A stretch of 10,346 bases of DNA from Holosporales bacterium. Its GTDB lineage: Bacteria > Pseudomonadota > Alphaproteobacteria > RUG11792. Within the stretch, counting starts at the first letter, position 1. The number at the start of each line of letters is the position of its first letter. Positions 1 through 5,906 of the stretch are shown one piece after another. A program made the translations under genes and the position numbers. Below the pieces are notes generated by a model. It was given only the letters and a program-made list of their open reading frames with translations. It did no database searches and was not told the origin of the DNA. The stretch is taken from positions 1 to 10,346 of the forward strand of contig JAISFY010000019.1 in the NCBI GenBank assembly GCA_031263345.1. Direction: 5' to 3'.

Positions 1-57
1 AGAGTTATTGCTAGGAGACACGGAGCACAGAAGCACAGTGTACAAGGAGGTACATGA
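1..57 (+). CDS. possible 3' end of an upstream gene (partial, unrecognised)
   Basis: This frame is open from the left edge and ends in TGA at 55-57. Only 18 residues are visible, rich in Arg, His and Gln, and they match no family I recognise. The reason for listing it is the junction: its stop overlaps the ATG at 54 as ATGA, with AAGGAGGT just upstream, the usual form of a translationally coupled gene pair. Another plus frame (2-196) is also open from the edge and could be the real gene end instead, so the call is weak. Confidence 0.25.
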   Translation, partial: RVIARRHGAQKHSVQGGT

Positions 58-212
58 GCATTCGAGCACCGGATCGACGCAGCAGGAACCTGATTGTGGA
101 GGGGTTGGGAGGAAGTCTAATTTTGTCAGCGAGGGTGTCCGCATTCTTTTTGGTTGTCTTGTTATACAAGTTTGGCCGGATGAAGGTTATAAGTAAATCG
201 AAGAGCTTTTAG
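54..212 (+). CDS. possible small single-span membrane protein, 52 aa
   Basis: ATG at 54 is preceded by AAGGAGGT (44-51), a near-perfect Shine-Dalgarno sequence, although the 3-nt gap between GGAGG and ATG is short. The product would have an Arg-rich amphipathic start, then a hydrophobic stretch at about residues 21-38 (containing SLILSARVSAFFLVVLLY), and a Lys-rich tail, which fits a one-span inner-membrane protein with both ends basic. Its start overlaps the stop of a frame entering from the left edge. I do not recognise the protein. It is shorter than FtsL or SecE, and its sequence does not resemble CcmD or YidD. A second plus-strand frame is open over the same bases, so it may not be translated. 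Confidence 0.33.
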   Translation: MSIRAPDRRSRNLIVEGLGGSLILSARVSAFFLVVLLYKFGRMKVISKSKSF

Positions 213-532
213 GGATTTACTTAGGGGGCAACAAAAAAACCAATGTTTTCGCCCAGATGTTATTAAAACAAACGAAGCAAGACTAACACAAACCTCCGAA
301 AAATCAATCAGAACATTCGAAAATATTCGATAAAGATACATCCAAGCCAGCCCGACACGCACTTCTGAAATGCTTAGAGGCTTGCCGGGCAAGGAAATTC
401 ACTGTCCCGGAAAAGGGGAAATCCACTGGGGTACTCCCATTACTTATAAATAAACGGGCTGTCCGTTCGGAACAGTGGTATCATAGTTGATTGTTGAGTA
501 AAGATTTTATAACATCTAGACTGTGGTAAGAT
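213..532. other. non-coding stretch with inverted repeats upstream of tlc
   Basis: No convincing reading frame covers these 320 bases. Short frames on both strands lack ribosome-binding sites and protein-like composition. Several dyads are visible. CAAGCC (343-348) can pair with GGCTTG (379-384), and GCCCG (350-354) can pair with CGGGC (386-390); these two pairings exclude each other or form a pseudoknot. CTTGCC-G-GGCAAG (381-393) is a perfect 13-bp palindrome. An imperfect stem lies around CTGTCCG/CGGAACAG. I could not match it to tmRNA, 4.5S, 6S or RNase P RNA core sequences. It may hold an unrecognised small RNA, a decayed gene, or the upstream gene's terminator. Confidence 0.4.
487..513 (+). 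promoter_or_regulatory. candidate tlc promoter
   Basis: TTGATT (487-492) and TATAAC (508-513) resemble -35 and -10 boxes. The 15-bp spacer is shorter than ideal. Transcription would start near 520, just before the leader hairpin at 533-563. The -10 box is good; the -35 assignment is uncertain. Confidence 0.33.
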
Positions 533-563
533 TAGTGAGAGATAGAAATTTTCTAACTCACTA
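533..563 (+). promoter_or_regulatory. leader stem-loop in front of tlc
   Basis: TAGTGAG (533-539) and CTCACTA (557-563) pair perfectly over 7 bp. Inside them TAGA (543-546) pairs with TCTA (552-555), leaving a 5-nt AT loop and a small asymmetric internal loop (AGA against A). Six bases after the stem comes T6 (570-575), and the tlc ribosome-binding site is at 581-584. The structure therefore sits between the candidate promoter and the gene. It could be an attenuator, an mRNA-stabilising hairpin, or a protein-binding dyad in DNA. The gap between stem and T-run is larger than in a normal intrinsic terminator. Confidence 0.5.
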
Positions 564-580
564 TCCATGTTTTTTCGTTT

Positions 581-584
581 GGAG
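581..584 (+). promoter_or_regulatory. ribosome-binding site that sets the tlc start
   Basis: GGAG lies 9 nt before the ATG at 594. The upstream in-frame ATG at 567 has no Shine-Dalgarno sequence and falls within the T-rich tail of the leader hairpin, so 594 is the preferred start. Confidence 0.65.
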
Positions 585-593
585 ATTTGTATT

Positions 594-2138
594 ATGAGTA
601 AGGGCGATAGTGTTGGCCCCAATCAGCAGGAATTTAAGGGTCTGCGATCAATCATTTGGCCAATTCATGATTTTGAATTAAAAAAGTTCCTGCCGATGGG
701 TTTGATGATGCTGTGTATTCTATTCATTTATACGCTTGTTAGAGACTTGAAGGATACATTGATGGTAAGTTGCGCCACTGGCGGCGGAGCTGAAACTCTG
801 GGGTTTCTCAAGCTTTATGGGGTAACCCCATCGGCGATCCTCTTCATGGTCGTTTTTGTAAAATTAGCTAATATTTTTGATCGAGAGAAGTTATTTTTTG
901 TTATAATATCGTTCTTCTTGCTTTTCTTTGCTGCTTTTGGGTTTGTTCTATACCCTTTGCGAGATGTTCTTCATCTATCTCAGGAGGCCATCACATCGTT
1001 GCAGGAATCGTTCCCGAGGCTACATTGGGTTTGGCCGGTTATTGGGAACTGGAGCTATGCCCTGTTCTATATCCTATCGGAACTTTGGGGCAGCGTCGTT
1101 CTGACTGCCCTATTTTGGCAATTTGCCAATGAAATAACTAGGGTTACCGAAGCTAAAAGATTTTATAGCCTATTCGGCTTCGTAGGGAATTTCGGATTGT
1201 TGGCTTCTGGATCCGTCATTATAATTTGCTCCAATTTCGCAAAGAGCAGTACTGGAATTGAAGGAATCGACGCCTTCGGAATTAATCTTAAGTATCAGAT
1301 GGGGGCCGTTGTTCTATTTGGATGCATTTTGCTTGGTATTTATCGCTGGATGCACAAATACGTTTTAACTGATGCGAGGCTCTATAGCCCAGGTGAAGGA
1401 ACGCAGAAGAAGAGTAAGCCTAAGCTCGGATTGGCAGAAAGCGCTAAAATGATTTTTACATCTCCGTATCTTCTTATGATTGCCGTTTTGATGCTTGGAT
1501 ACGGAATTTCGATTAATCTGATCGAATGTGTATGGAAAGGTCAAATCAAGATGCAATATCCAGATTCGAATGATTACAATGCCTTGATGGGCAAGCTTTC
1601 ATTAACGACTGGAATCATTACGATTGTCGTTATGTTGGTTGGGGCTAATATCTTGAGACGCTTTTCATGGAGAACGGCGGCCCTAGTAACCCCAGTATTT
1701 TTGTTGGCAACGAGCGTTGTCTTCTTCGGAGTTATAATGTACGAAAATTCTAACGGCATGGAGTCGAATATAATGGGGGTGGCCGTTTTATTGGTTGCCG
1801 TCATCGTTGGTCTGATTCAAAATGCCTTTTCTAAAGGGGTTAAGTACTCGCTGTTCGATTCGACGATGCAGATGGCTTATATTCCGCTCGATCAAGAACA
1901 AAAGGTCAAGGGACAAGCGGCTGTCGGAATCTTAGCTGGTCGCGGAGGGAAATCGGGTGGAGCATTTATCCAGTCAACTCTTCTGCTCGCTGCTGGGGGT
2001 GGAGTTTCGCTATCTAGTATGGTAGATATTCTAGGCTCTATTGTTTTCGTCGTCGTTATCCTGTGGATTGCTTCCGTTTGTGGTCTCAGTAAGAAATTTG
2101 AGGCCCTGACGGCAGAGAAAGCGTCATCTAAGGATTAA
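594..2138 (+). CDS. tlc: ATP/ADP translocase (Tlc/NTT nucleotide transporter family)
   Basis: Inner-membrane nucleotide carrier of the NTT family, which in intracellular bacteria exchanges host ATP for ADP or imports other nucleotides. The protein is 514 aa from the ATG at 594, close to the usual 500 or so, with about 12 hydrophobic segments. Family signatures in order: WPIHDFELKKFLP (residues 22-34), VRDLKDTLMV (49-58), GAE and FLK (65-73), SELWGSVV (162-169), INLIECVWK (307-315), and AYIPLDQEQKVKGQAA (428-443). K53, E163, E311 and K439 sit where the family has its essential Lys/Glu residues, by my alignment from memory. The usual TKEMAYIPLD reads TMQMAYIPLD here. The gene stands alone between its own leader and a terminator. 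Family assignment is firm, but the substrate (ATP/ADP or another nucleotide) cannot be settled from sequence. An ATG at 567 would add nine residues without a ribosome-binding site. Confidence 0.95.
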   Translation: MSKGDSVGPNQQEFKGLRSIIWPIHDFELKKFLPMGLMMLCILFIYTLVRDLKDTLMVSCATGGGAETLGFLKLYGVTPSAILFMVVFVKLANIFDREKLFFVIISFFLLFFAAFGFVLYPLRDVLHLSQEAITSLQESFPRLHWVWPVIGNWSYALFYILSELWGSVVLTALFWQFANEITRVTEAKRFYSLFGFVGNFGLLASGSVIIICSNFAKSSTGIEGIDAFGINLKYQMGAVVLFGCILLGIYRWMHKYVLTDARLYSPGEGTQKKSKPKLGLAESAKMIFTSPYLLMIAVLMLGYGISINLIECVWKGQIKMQYPDSNDYNALMGKLSLTTGIITIVVMLVGANILRRFSWRTAALVTPVFLLATSVVFFGVIMYENSNGMESNIMGVAVLLVAVIVGLIQNAFSKGVKYSLFDSTMQMAYIPLDQEQKVKGQAAVGILAGRGGKSGGAFIQSTLLLAAGGGVSLSSMVDILGSIVFVVVILWIASVCGLSKKFEALTAEKASSKD

Positions 2139-2147
2139 GTTTTGATA

Positions 2148-2204
2148 GCGTCCTACTCCTCTTTAAAATTACTGAATTATCAGACGGGTAGGGCGCCGTT
2201 TTTT
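2148..2204 (+). terminator. probable intrinsic terminator of tlc
   Basis: GCGTCCTAC (2148-2156) pairs with GTAGGGCGC (2188-2196), nine pairs including one G-U, followed by CG and T6 (2199-2204). The 31-nt loop holds a further small hairpin, CTGA/TCAG (2172-2183). It lies ten bases after the tlc stop in the gap between two convergent genes. The long loop makes it atypical. Confidence 0.55.
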
Positions 2205-2316
2205 CCTCTTTCTGTGCAAAGATCTGGAGCAATAATTGTGTGTATCCCTTAGTACTTTTGGGCATAGATCAAAGAGACTAAGTGGCGAATAGCGGCTCAC
2301 TAGAAGTCTTGTATCT

Positions 2317-3264
2317 TTAGGTCGTAGAGTCGTTATTTTCCCTAATCAAAGTTAGTTTATCCAATTTTTTGTTGCCTTCAACAATTTCTTTTATTTTATC
2401 ATTAGAAATATGGGTATAGATTTGTGTGGTTGAGACGTCTCTGTGACCTAGTAGCTTCTGAATTGTTAGGATATTTGCTCCATTGGCTAGTAAATGCGTC
2501 GCGAAGGCATGGCGTATGACGTGTGGAGATATTTTCGATTTGGCAATACCAACTTCTGATGCGATTTTTTTGAGAAGCTTTGCAAATCCTTGCCTTGTGA
2601 TGTGTCCGTCTTTCGATTTCGATGGAAAGAGAAAATTACTAAACCATCCTTGACATTTACGGTATTCGATGTATTCGTGAACTATTCGATTTGCATATTC
2701 GTTTAGTGGTATAAGGCGTTCATGACCTCCTTTCCCACGTATAAGTAATGCCATACGTTTTGTTTCGTAATCGATTATTATCGAGTTCAACGTTAGGGTA
2801 ACGAGTTCAGAGATTCTAAGTCCGGAGCCATATAATATATGCAGTATGGCCTTCAATTTAAGCGAAGATTTTTTTTTGTCATCGAAATGACTGATGAGTC
2901 TCATCATTTCATCCTGTGACAACGTCTTTGGGAGAGGTTTGTTATTATTCTTCAGTTTAATATCTGTCATTGGATTTGCCGTAATGATTTTCTCATCGTA
3001 CAGAAAGTTGAAAAAATTCCTGAGAGCAGCGATATTTCTCATGATTGAGGTTTGCTTTGTTCCAGCTAGGCGAAGCTCCTCGATATAAGCCACTATATCT
3101 GATCTACTAACGGTAACGGCCAGCACATCGTTCGTTTTGAAGAATTTAACGATATCTGATTTATAAGCTGAAACAGATTGAAGAGATAAATTACGATCAG
3201 CAATTAACATCTCTTCAAACCTTTCCAGTAGATCGTTAAAACTATTCAATGATTTCGATATCAC
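2317..3264 (-). CDS. xerD: tyrosine recombinase, XerD type
   Basis: Cytoplasmic site-specific recombinase that with XerC resolves chromosome dimers at dif. The product is 315 aa, usual for XerC/D. The N-terminal SAM-like DNA-binding domain spans about residues 8-95 and the catalytic domain about 110-295. The full catalytic set is present: R150 (SGLRISELVTL), K178 (RGKGGHERLIPL), H248 and R251 (SPHVIRHAFATHLL), H274 (LLGHRDVSTT) and nucleophile Y283 (QIYTH). ISPHVIRHAFATHLL and STTQIYTH favour XerD over XerC. The start is GTG at 3264, 23 nt inside the end of ndk; an in-frame stop lies a few codons upstream, so the start cannot move far out. No clear ribosome-binding site is visible, so translation probably depends on coupling to ndk. 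A shorter start at Met19 is possible. The downstream minus-strand sequence (2250-2316) has only a weak AGTG/CACT stem. Confidence 0.9.
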   Translation of the reverse strand: MISKSLNSFNDLLERFEEMLIADRNLSLQSVSAYKSDIVKFFKTNDVLAVTVSRSDIVAYIEELRLAGTKQTSIMRNIAALRNFFNFLYDEKIITANPMTDIKLKNNNKPLPKTLSQDEMMRLISHFDDKKKSSLKLKAILHILYGSGLRISELVTLTLNSIIIDYETKRMALLIRGKGGHERLIPLNEYANRIVHEYIEYRKCQGWFSNFLFPSKSKDGHITRQGFAKLLKKIASEVGIAKSKISPHVIRHAFATHLLANGANILTIQKLLGHRDVSTTQIYTHISNDKIKEIVEGNKKLDKLTLIRENNDSTT

Positions 3265-3661
3265 TGAAGAAAAACTTTATTTCTGAGGCGGCCGTCTCTT
3301 GCGCATCTGAGCCGTGAACTGCATTCTGGTCCACTGATAGTGCAAATTTGTGTCTTATTGTTCCTTCTGAGGCATTGGCTGGGTTTGTATCTCCTATCAG
3401 AGTTCTATAATCTTTTATGGCGTTTTCTTTCTCCAAGATTTGCACAATAACTGGGCCAGAACTTAAAAATGTACAAAGATCATTATAAAAAGGCTTAGAC
3501 GAATGAATTTCATAGAAAGTTCTGGCTTGTTCTAGTGTTATTCTAATTCTTTTCTGTGCGATGATCTTAAACCCGGCAGCCTCTATCATGCTATTAATTT
3601 CTCCGGTCAAGTTTCGTCGTGTCGCATCCGGTTTTATTATGGAAAAGGTTTTCTCTATCAT
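3242..3661 (-). CDS. ndk: nucleoside diphosphate kinase
   Basis: Cytoplasmic enzyme that moves the gamma-phosphate from ATP to other (d)NDPs through a phospho-histidine. The product is 139 aa, full length for the family. Visible elements: TFSIIKPDATRRNLTG (residues 5-20) with K10, Y50, R86, T92, R103, N113 and the catalytic H116 within NAVHGSDA, then ETAASEIKFFFS at the C terminus. The wording is strongly alphaproteobacterial, which is the best taxonomic clue in the window. A good AAGGA site lies 8 nt before the ATG at 3661. xerD begins inside its last codons. It makes metabolic sense beside an imported-nucleotide economy, but Ndk is near universal. Confidence 0.96.
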   Translation of the reverse strand: MIEKTFSIIKPDATRRNLTGEINSMIEAAGFKIIAQKRIRITLEQARTFYEIHSSKPFYNDLCTFLSSGPVIVQILEKENAIKDYRTLIGDTNPANASEGTIRHKFALSVDQNAVHGSDAQETAASEIKFFFSDIEIIE

Positions 3662-3700
3662 ACGACAAATCCTTTCTAAAAAAGCAAATTTACTCTGCCC

Positions 3701-3729
3701 ATATTAGAGAAAAATTACACCAATCGGAA
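3701..3729 (-). promoter_or_regulatory. candidate ndk promoter
   Basis: On the minus strand, TTCCGA (3729-3724) and TAATAT (3706-3701) are 17 bp apart. The -10 is good and the -35 poor. It lies in the 114-bp gap between the symporter gene and ndk. ndk may also be read from the upstream operon, since no strong terminator is seen in that gap. Confidence 0.3.
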
Positions 3730-3775
3730 GAGTGAAGTTTTCTCGATCTTCACAATTCATGAAATAAGATTCATT

Positions 3776-5146
3776 TTAATCTTTGAGTTTTAAATTACTC
3801 CAGAAGGCCTTCGTTTCTGAGATAACAATCTTGCGGAGGCCGAATAACCCTATTAGATTCGGAATTGCCATCAAACCCGTTGCAATGTCTGCCAATGTGA
3901 AGACAATATTAATCTTATAAAAGGGTCCCAATGCGACGAAAAAAAGAAATAAAAGCTTATACGGGATTATGTACTTATCTCCAAAAACGAATTGAGTACA
4001 TTTCTCACCATAATAACTCCACCCAATTATTGTTGTAAATGCAAATAAGATAATTCCAAGATCTACGATGTATTTACCGCAAGCGGCGAAGTTTAATCCT
4101 GAGTAGAATGACTGAGAAGTCAAATGAGCCCCTTCCAGTTGACACGAATCTGTAAAAAGCCCAGTATCATGACAAGTTAAAATTAGAACGAGACCGGTCA
4201 TCGTACAGACTAAAACGCTAAGAATTGCCCCGGCCATGGATACCAGCCCCTGTTTGACCGGTGAATTCGTTTGAGCAGTAGCCGATGCAATCGCTGCACT
4301 TCCGAGGCCCGATTCGTGAGAAAAAATACCGCGGCTTACCCCTATGCTGACAATTTTGGAAACGGTAATGCCACACCCGCTACCGAGAATGGCCTCTGGG
4401 CTAAAGGCTCCATTAAAAATCGCCACAAATACATCTGGAATGGACATGAAATTCATGGCTAGGACGATAATTGAAGTGCCTATATAGAACAATGTCATTA
4501 TCGGGACGATTTTTTCAGACACGGCTGCAATACGTTGAAGACCGCCTAAGACGACAGCGGCAACACTAGTGAGTATAAAAATGGCCGCAATGATAATTGA
4601 AGCACCGAATGATTCCAGGGCAACGGCAATCGAATTACTTTGAGCTAGCGTCCCAATCCCAATTAATGCAACCAAAATGCCACAAATGGCAAAGGTATTA
4701 GCCAAAAATTTTGAATATGGTTTCGAATGTAACCCGATTGCGATGTAATACATCGGACCACCGCACATACTTCCATCTTTTCCATATATTCTATACTTTA
4801 TTGCTAAAACCCCTTCAGAATACTTGATAGCAAAACTTACAATAGAGGAAATCCATAGCCAGAAGATAATTCCTGGACCTCCACAAGTAATCGCAACAGC
4901 AATTCCAACAATATTCCCAGTTCCAACGGTCGCCGAAAGTGCGGTACATAAAGATGCAAAAACTGAAACATCTCCATCACCTCCATCCTTTTCGGAAATA
5001 TATTTCATAGCTAATTTAATCTTTGAAAATCCCAAAACTCCGAGTTTAACTGAGAAATAAAAACCGGTTAATAAGATGAACCCGATTAGCGGCCATCCCC
5101 AGAGGATTTTGTTGACAAAAATTATAAGATTTTCAATGGTTTGCAC
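3776..5146 (-). CDS. sodium:alanine/amino-acid symporter, AGCS family
   Basis: Inner-membrane carrier of the alanine-or-glycine:cation symporter family (AlsT/DagA-like), importing a small neutral amino acid with Na+. From the GTG at 5146 it is 456 aa with about 11 hydrophobic segments. Signatures: SATVGTGNIVGIAVA (about residues 71-85), CGGPGIIFWLW (88-98), KYSEGVLAIKYR (108-119), GSMCGGPMYYI (125-135), and GVSRGIFSHESGLGSA (269-284), all typical of the family. GGAG lies 6 nt before this GTG. A TTG at 5158 would add four residues but has no ribosome-binding site. The start overlaps the end of the secreted kinase-like gene by 14 bp (26 bp with the TTG), so the two are probably translated together. 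Amino-acid import suits a host-dependent bacterium. The exact substrate is not readable. Confidence 0.93.
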   Translation of the reverse strand: MQTIENLIIFVNKILWGWPLIGFILLTGFYFSVKLGVLGFSKIKLAMKYISEKDGGDGDVSVFASLCTALSATVGTGNIVGIAVAITCGGPGIIFWLWISSIVSFAIKYSEGVLAIKYRIYGKDGSMCGGPMYYIAIGLHSKPYSKFLANTFAICGILVALIGIGTLAQSNSIAVALESFGASIIIAAIFILTSVAAVVLGGLQRIAAVSEKIVPIMTLFYIGTSIIVLAMNFMSIPDVFVAIFNGAFSPEAILGSGCGITVSKIVSIGVSRGIFSHESGLGSAAIASATAQTNSPVKQGLVSMAGAILSVLVCTMTGLVLILTCHDTGLFTDSCQLEGAHLTSQSFYSGLNFAACGKYIVDLGIILFAFTTIIGWSYYGEKCTQFVFGDKYIIPYKLLFLFFVALGPFYKINIVFTLADIATGLMAIPNLIGLFGLRKIVISETKAFWSNLKLKD

Positions 5147-5828
5147 TACGAACTCCAAATTGATGAGCTACAAGATCCGCAACAATTGTAGCCTTGGCCC
5201 TTTCTATCGCATCTATTTCCTCATTCGTTGGAGGGCGTCCCATGTATTCAGTAAGAAAGGTCACCATTCTTTGACCAAAGAATTCAAAACGGCAGAATAA
5301 CCATCCCAAAGCAGTGTACAAATCCTCTCGTCTGTTCCGCATGAAGTCTATTATATAAAATTTTCCATCATCTCCAGCTATGATTTTAATCAGTCCGCGA
5401 ATTCCAGGTGATAATACCTGATCGGGACCGCTAGCCTGCAGGACATGAACCCTTTTCATAAGAACTGCAAGTTTTCGAATATCTTCATCAGCTAGTAAAT
5501 CATTTTTTCCCAACAGATGACCAGGGACCTGTTCTACGGTACGTGAACCACGTACTTTTGGCCCGATCCCAGCTTCAAGCGCTAATCGGAATAACTTCAT
5601 AACTGGAGGGCTGAAATCTTCACGGTAAACATTATATTTTACATTATTAACTTTAACAATCCAGTAATTATGGTACTTTTTTAGGATAACTACTTCATCA
5701 GGCTGTACTTTCAGTTCTCTGGCAACATCTTCCTGAACTCGGGTAGGAGTAGTCATTACAGATTCTGCGGGAAAGGTCCGGAGAATCAATAACGCCCAAG
5801 CTAGGGCGATCCTGATTCCAGCAAACAT
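5133..5828 (-). CDS. secreted protein with degenerate choline kinase/APH-like fold
   Basis: Unnamed protein of 231 aa. Residues 1-23 look like a signal peptide: short basic start, hydrophobic IALAWALLIL (7-16), then a possible cleavage after A21 or S23. The rest resembles the choline/aminoglycoside phosphotransferase fold: an N-lobe with a hairpin (about 48-70), LALEAGIGPKV (82-92), a stretch ending ADEDIRKLAVLMKRVH (113-128) like the helix before the catalytic loop, and GKFYIIDFMRNRREDLYTAL (155-174) like the metal-binding segment ending in a conserved Asp and helix. The catalytic H-x-D-x(4)-N loop expected around residues 138-148 is missing, so it is probably a pseudokinase or another use of the fold. 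It overlaps the symporter gene. The ATG at 5828 has no clear ribosome-binding site. That it is a gene is likely; the fold is inference from pattern memory. Confidence 0.8.
   Translation of the reverse strand: MFAGIRIALAWALLILRTFPAESVMTTPTRVQEDVARELKVQPDEVVILKKYHNYWIVKVNNVKYNVYREDFSPPVMKLFRLALEAGIGPKVRGSRTVEQVPGHLLGKNDLLADEDIRKLAVLMKRVHVLQASGPDQVLSPGIRGLIKIIAGDDGKFYIIDFMRNRREDLYTALGWLFCRFEFFGQRMVTFLTEYMGRPPTNEEIDAIERAKATIVADLVAHQFGVRSANH
5153..5156 (-). promoter_or_regulatory. ribosome-binding site that sets the symporter start
   Basis: GGAG on the minus strand is 6 nt before the GTG at 5146. It lies inside the last codons of the upstream gene. It favours GTG 5146 over TTG 5158, which the same GGAG directly abuts. 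Confidence 0.55.
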
Positions 5829-5849
5829 TATCTGTATATTATCGAGAGT

Positions 5850-5877
5850 TTTATATCAGACTACTCATCAAGGTTAA
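5850..5877 (-). promoter_or_regulatory. candidate promoter for the kinase-like/symporter operon
   Basis: On the minus strand, TTAACC (5877-5872) and TATAAA (5855-5850) are separated by 16 bp. Transcription would start near 5843, giving a leader of about 15 nt. Its -35 overlaps the candidate dprA -35 on the other strand. Confidence 0.42.
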
Positions 5878-5901
5878 CATAATCTTAAGCGCAGTTAAAT
5901 A
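5874..5901 (+). promoter_or_regulatory. candidate dprA promoter
   Basis: TTAACA (5874-5879) and TAAATA (5896-5901) are 16 bp apart. The predicted start of transcription is at or next to the dprA ATG (5907), so the mRNA could be leaderless. This agrees with the lack of a ribosome-binding site there. The -10 is weak. Confidence 0.33.
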
Positions 5902-5906
5902 CACTT

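Noticed and set aside
2..196. Plus-strand frame open from the left edge to a TAA at 194-196
   Set aside because: No recognisable protein, no internal start with a ribosome-binding site. It could be the end of an upstream gene, but the ATGA-coupled frames over the same bases have slightly better signals.
162..392. Minus-strand frame of 76 codons
   Set aside because: Composition is unlike a protein of this genome, no ribosome-binding site, overlaps inverted repeats; judged chance.
2250..2316. Terminator for xerD on the minus strand
   Set aside because: Only an AGTG/CACT stem with a bulge and a weak T-rich tail can be drawn.
3740..3761. GTGAAG/CTTCAC stem in the gap between the symporter gene and ndk as a terminator
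   Set aside because: The stem is only 6 bp with a 10-nt loop and no T-run follows on either strand.
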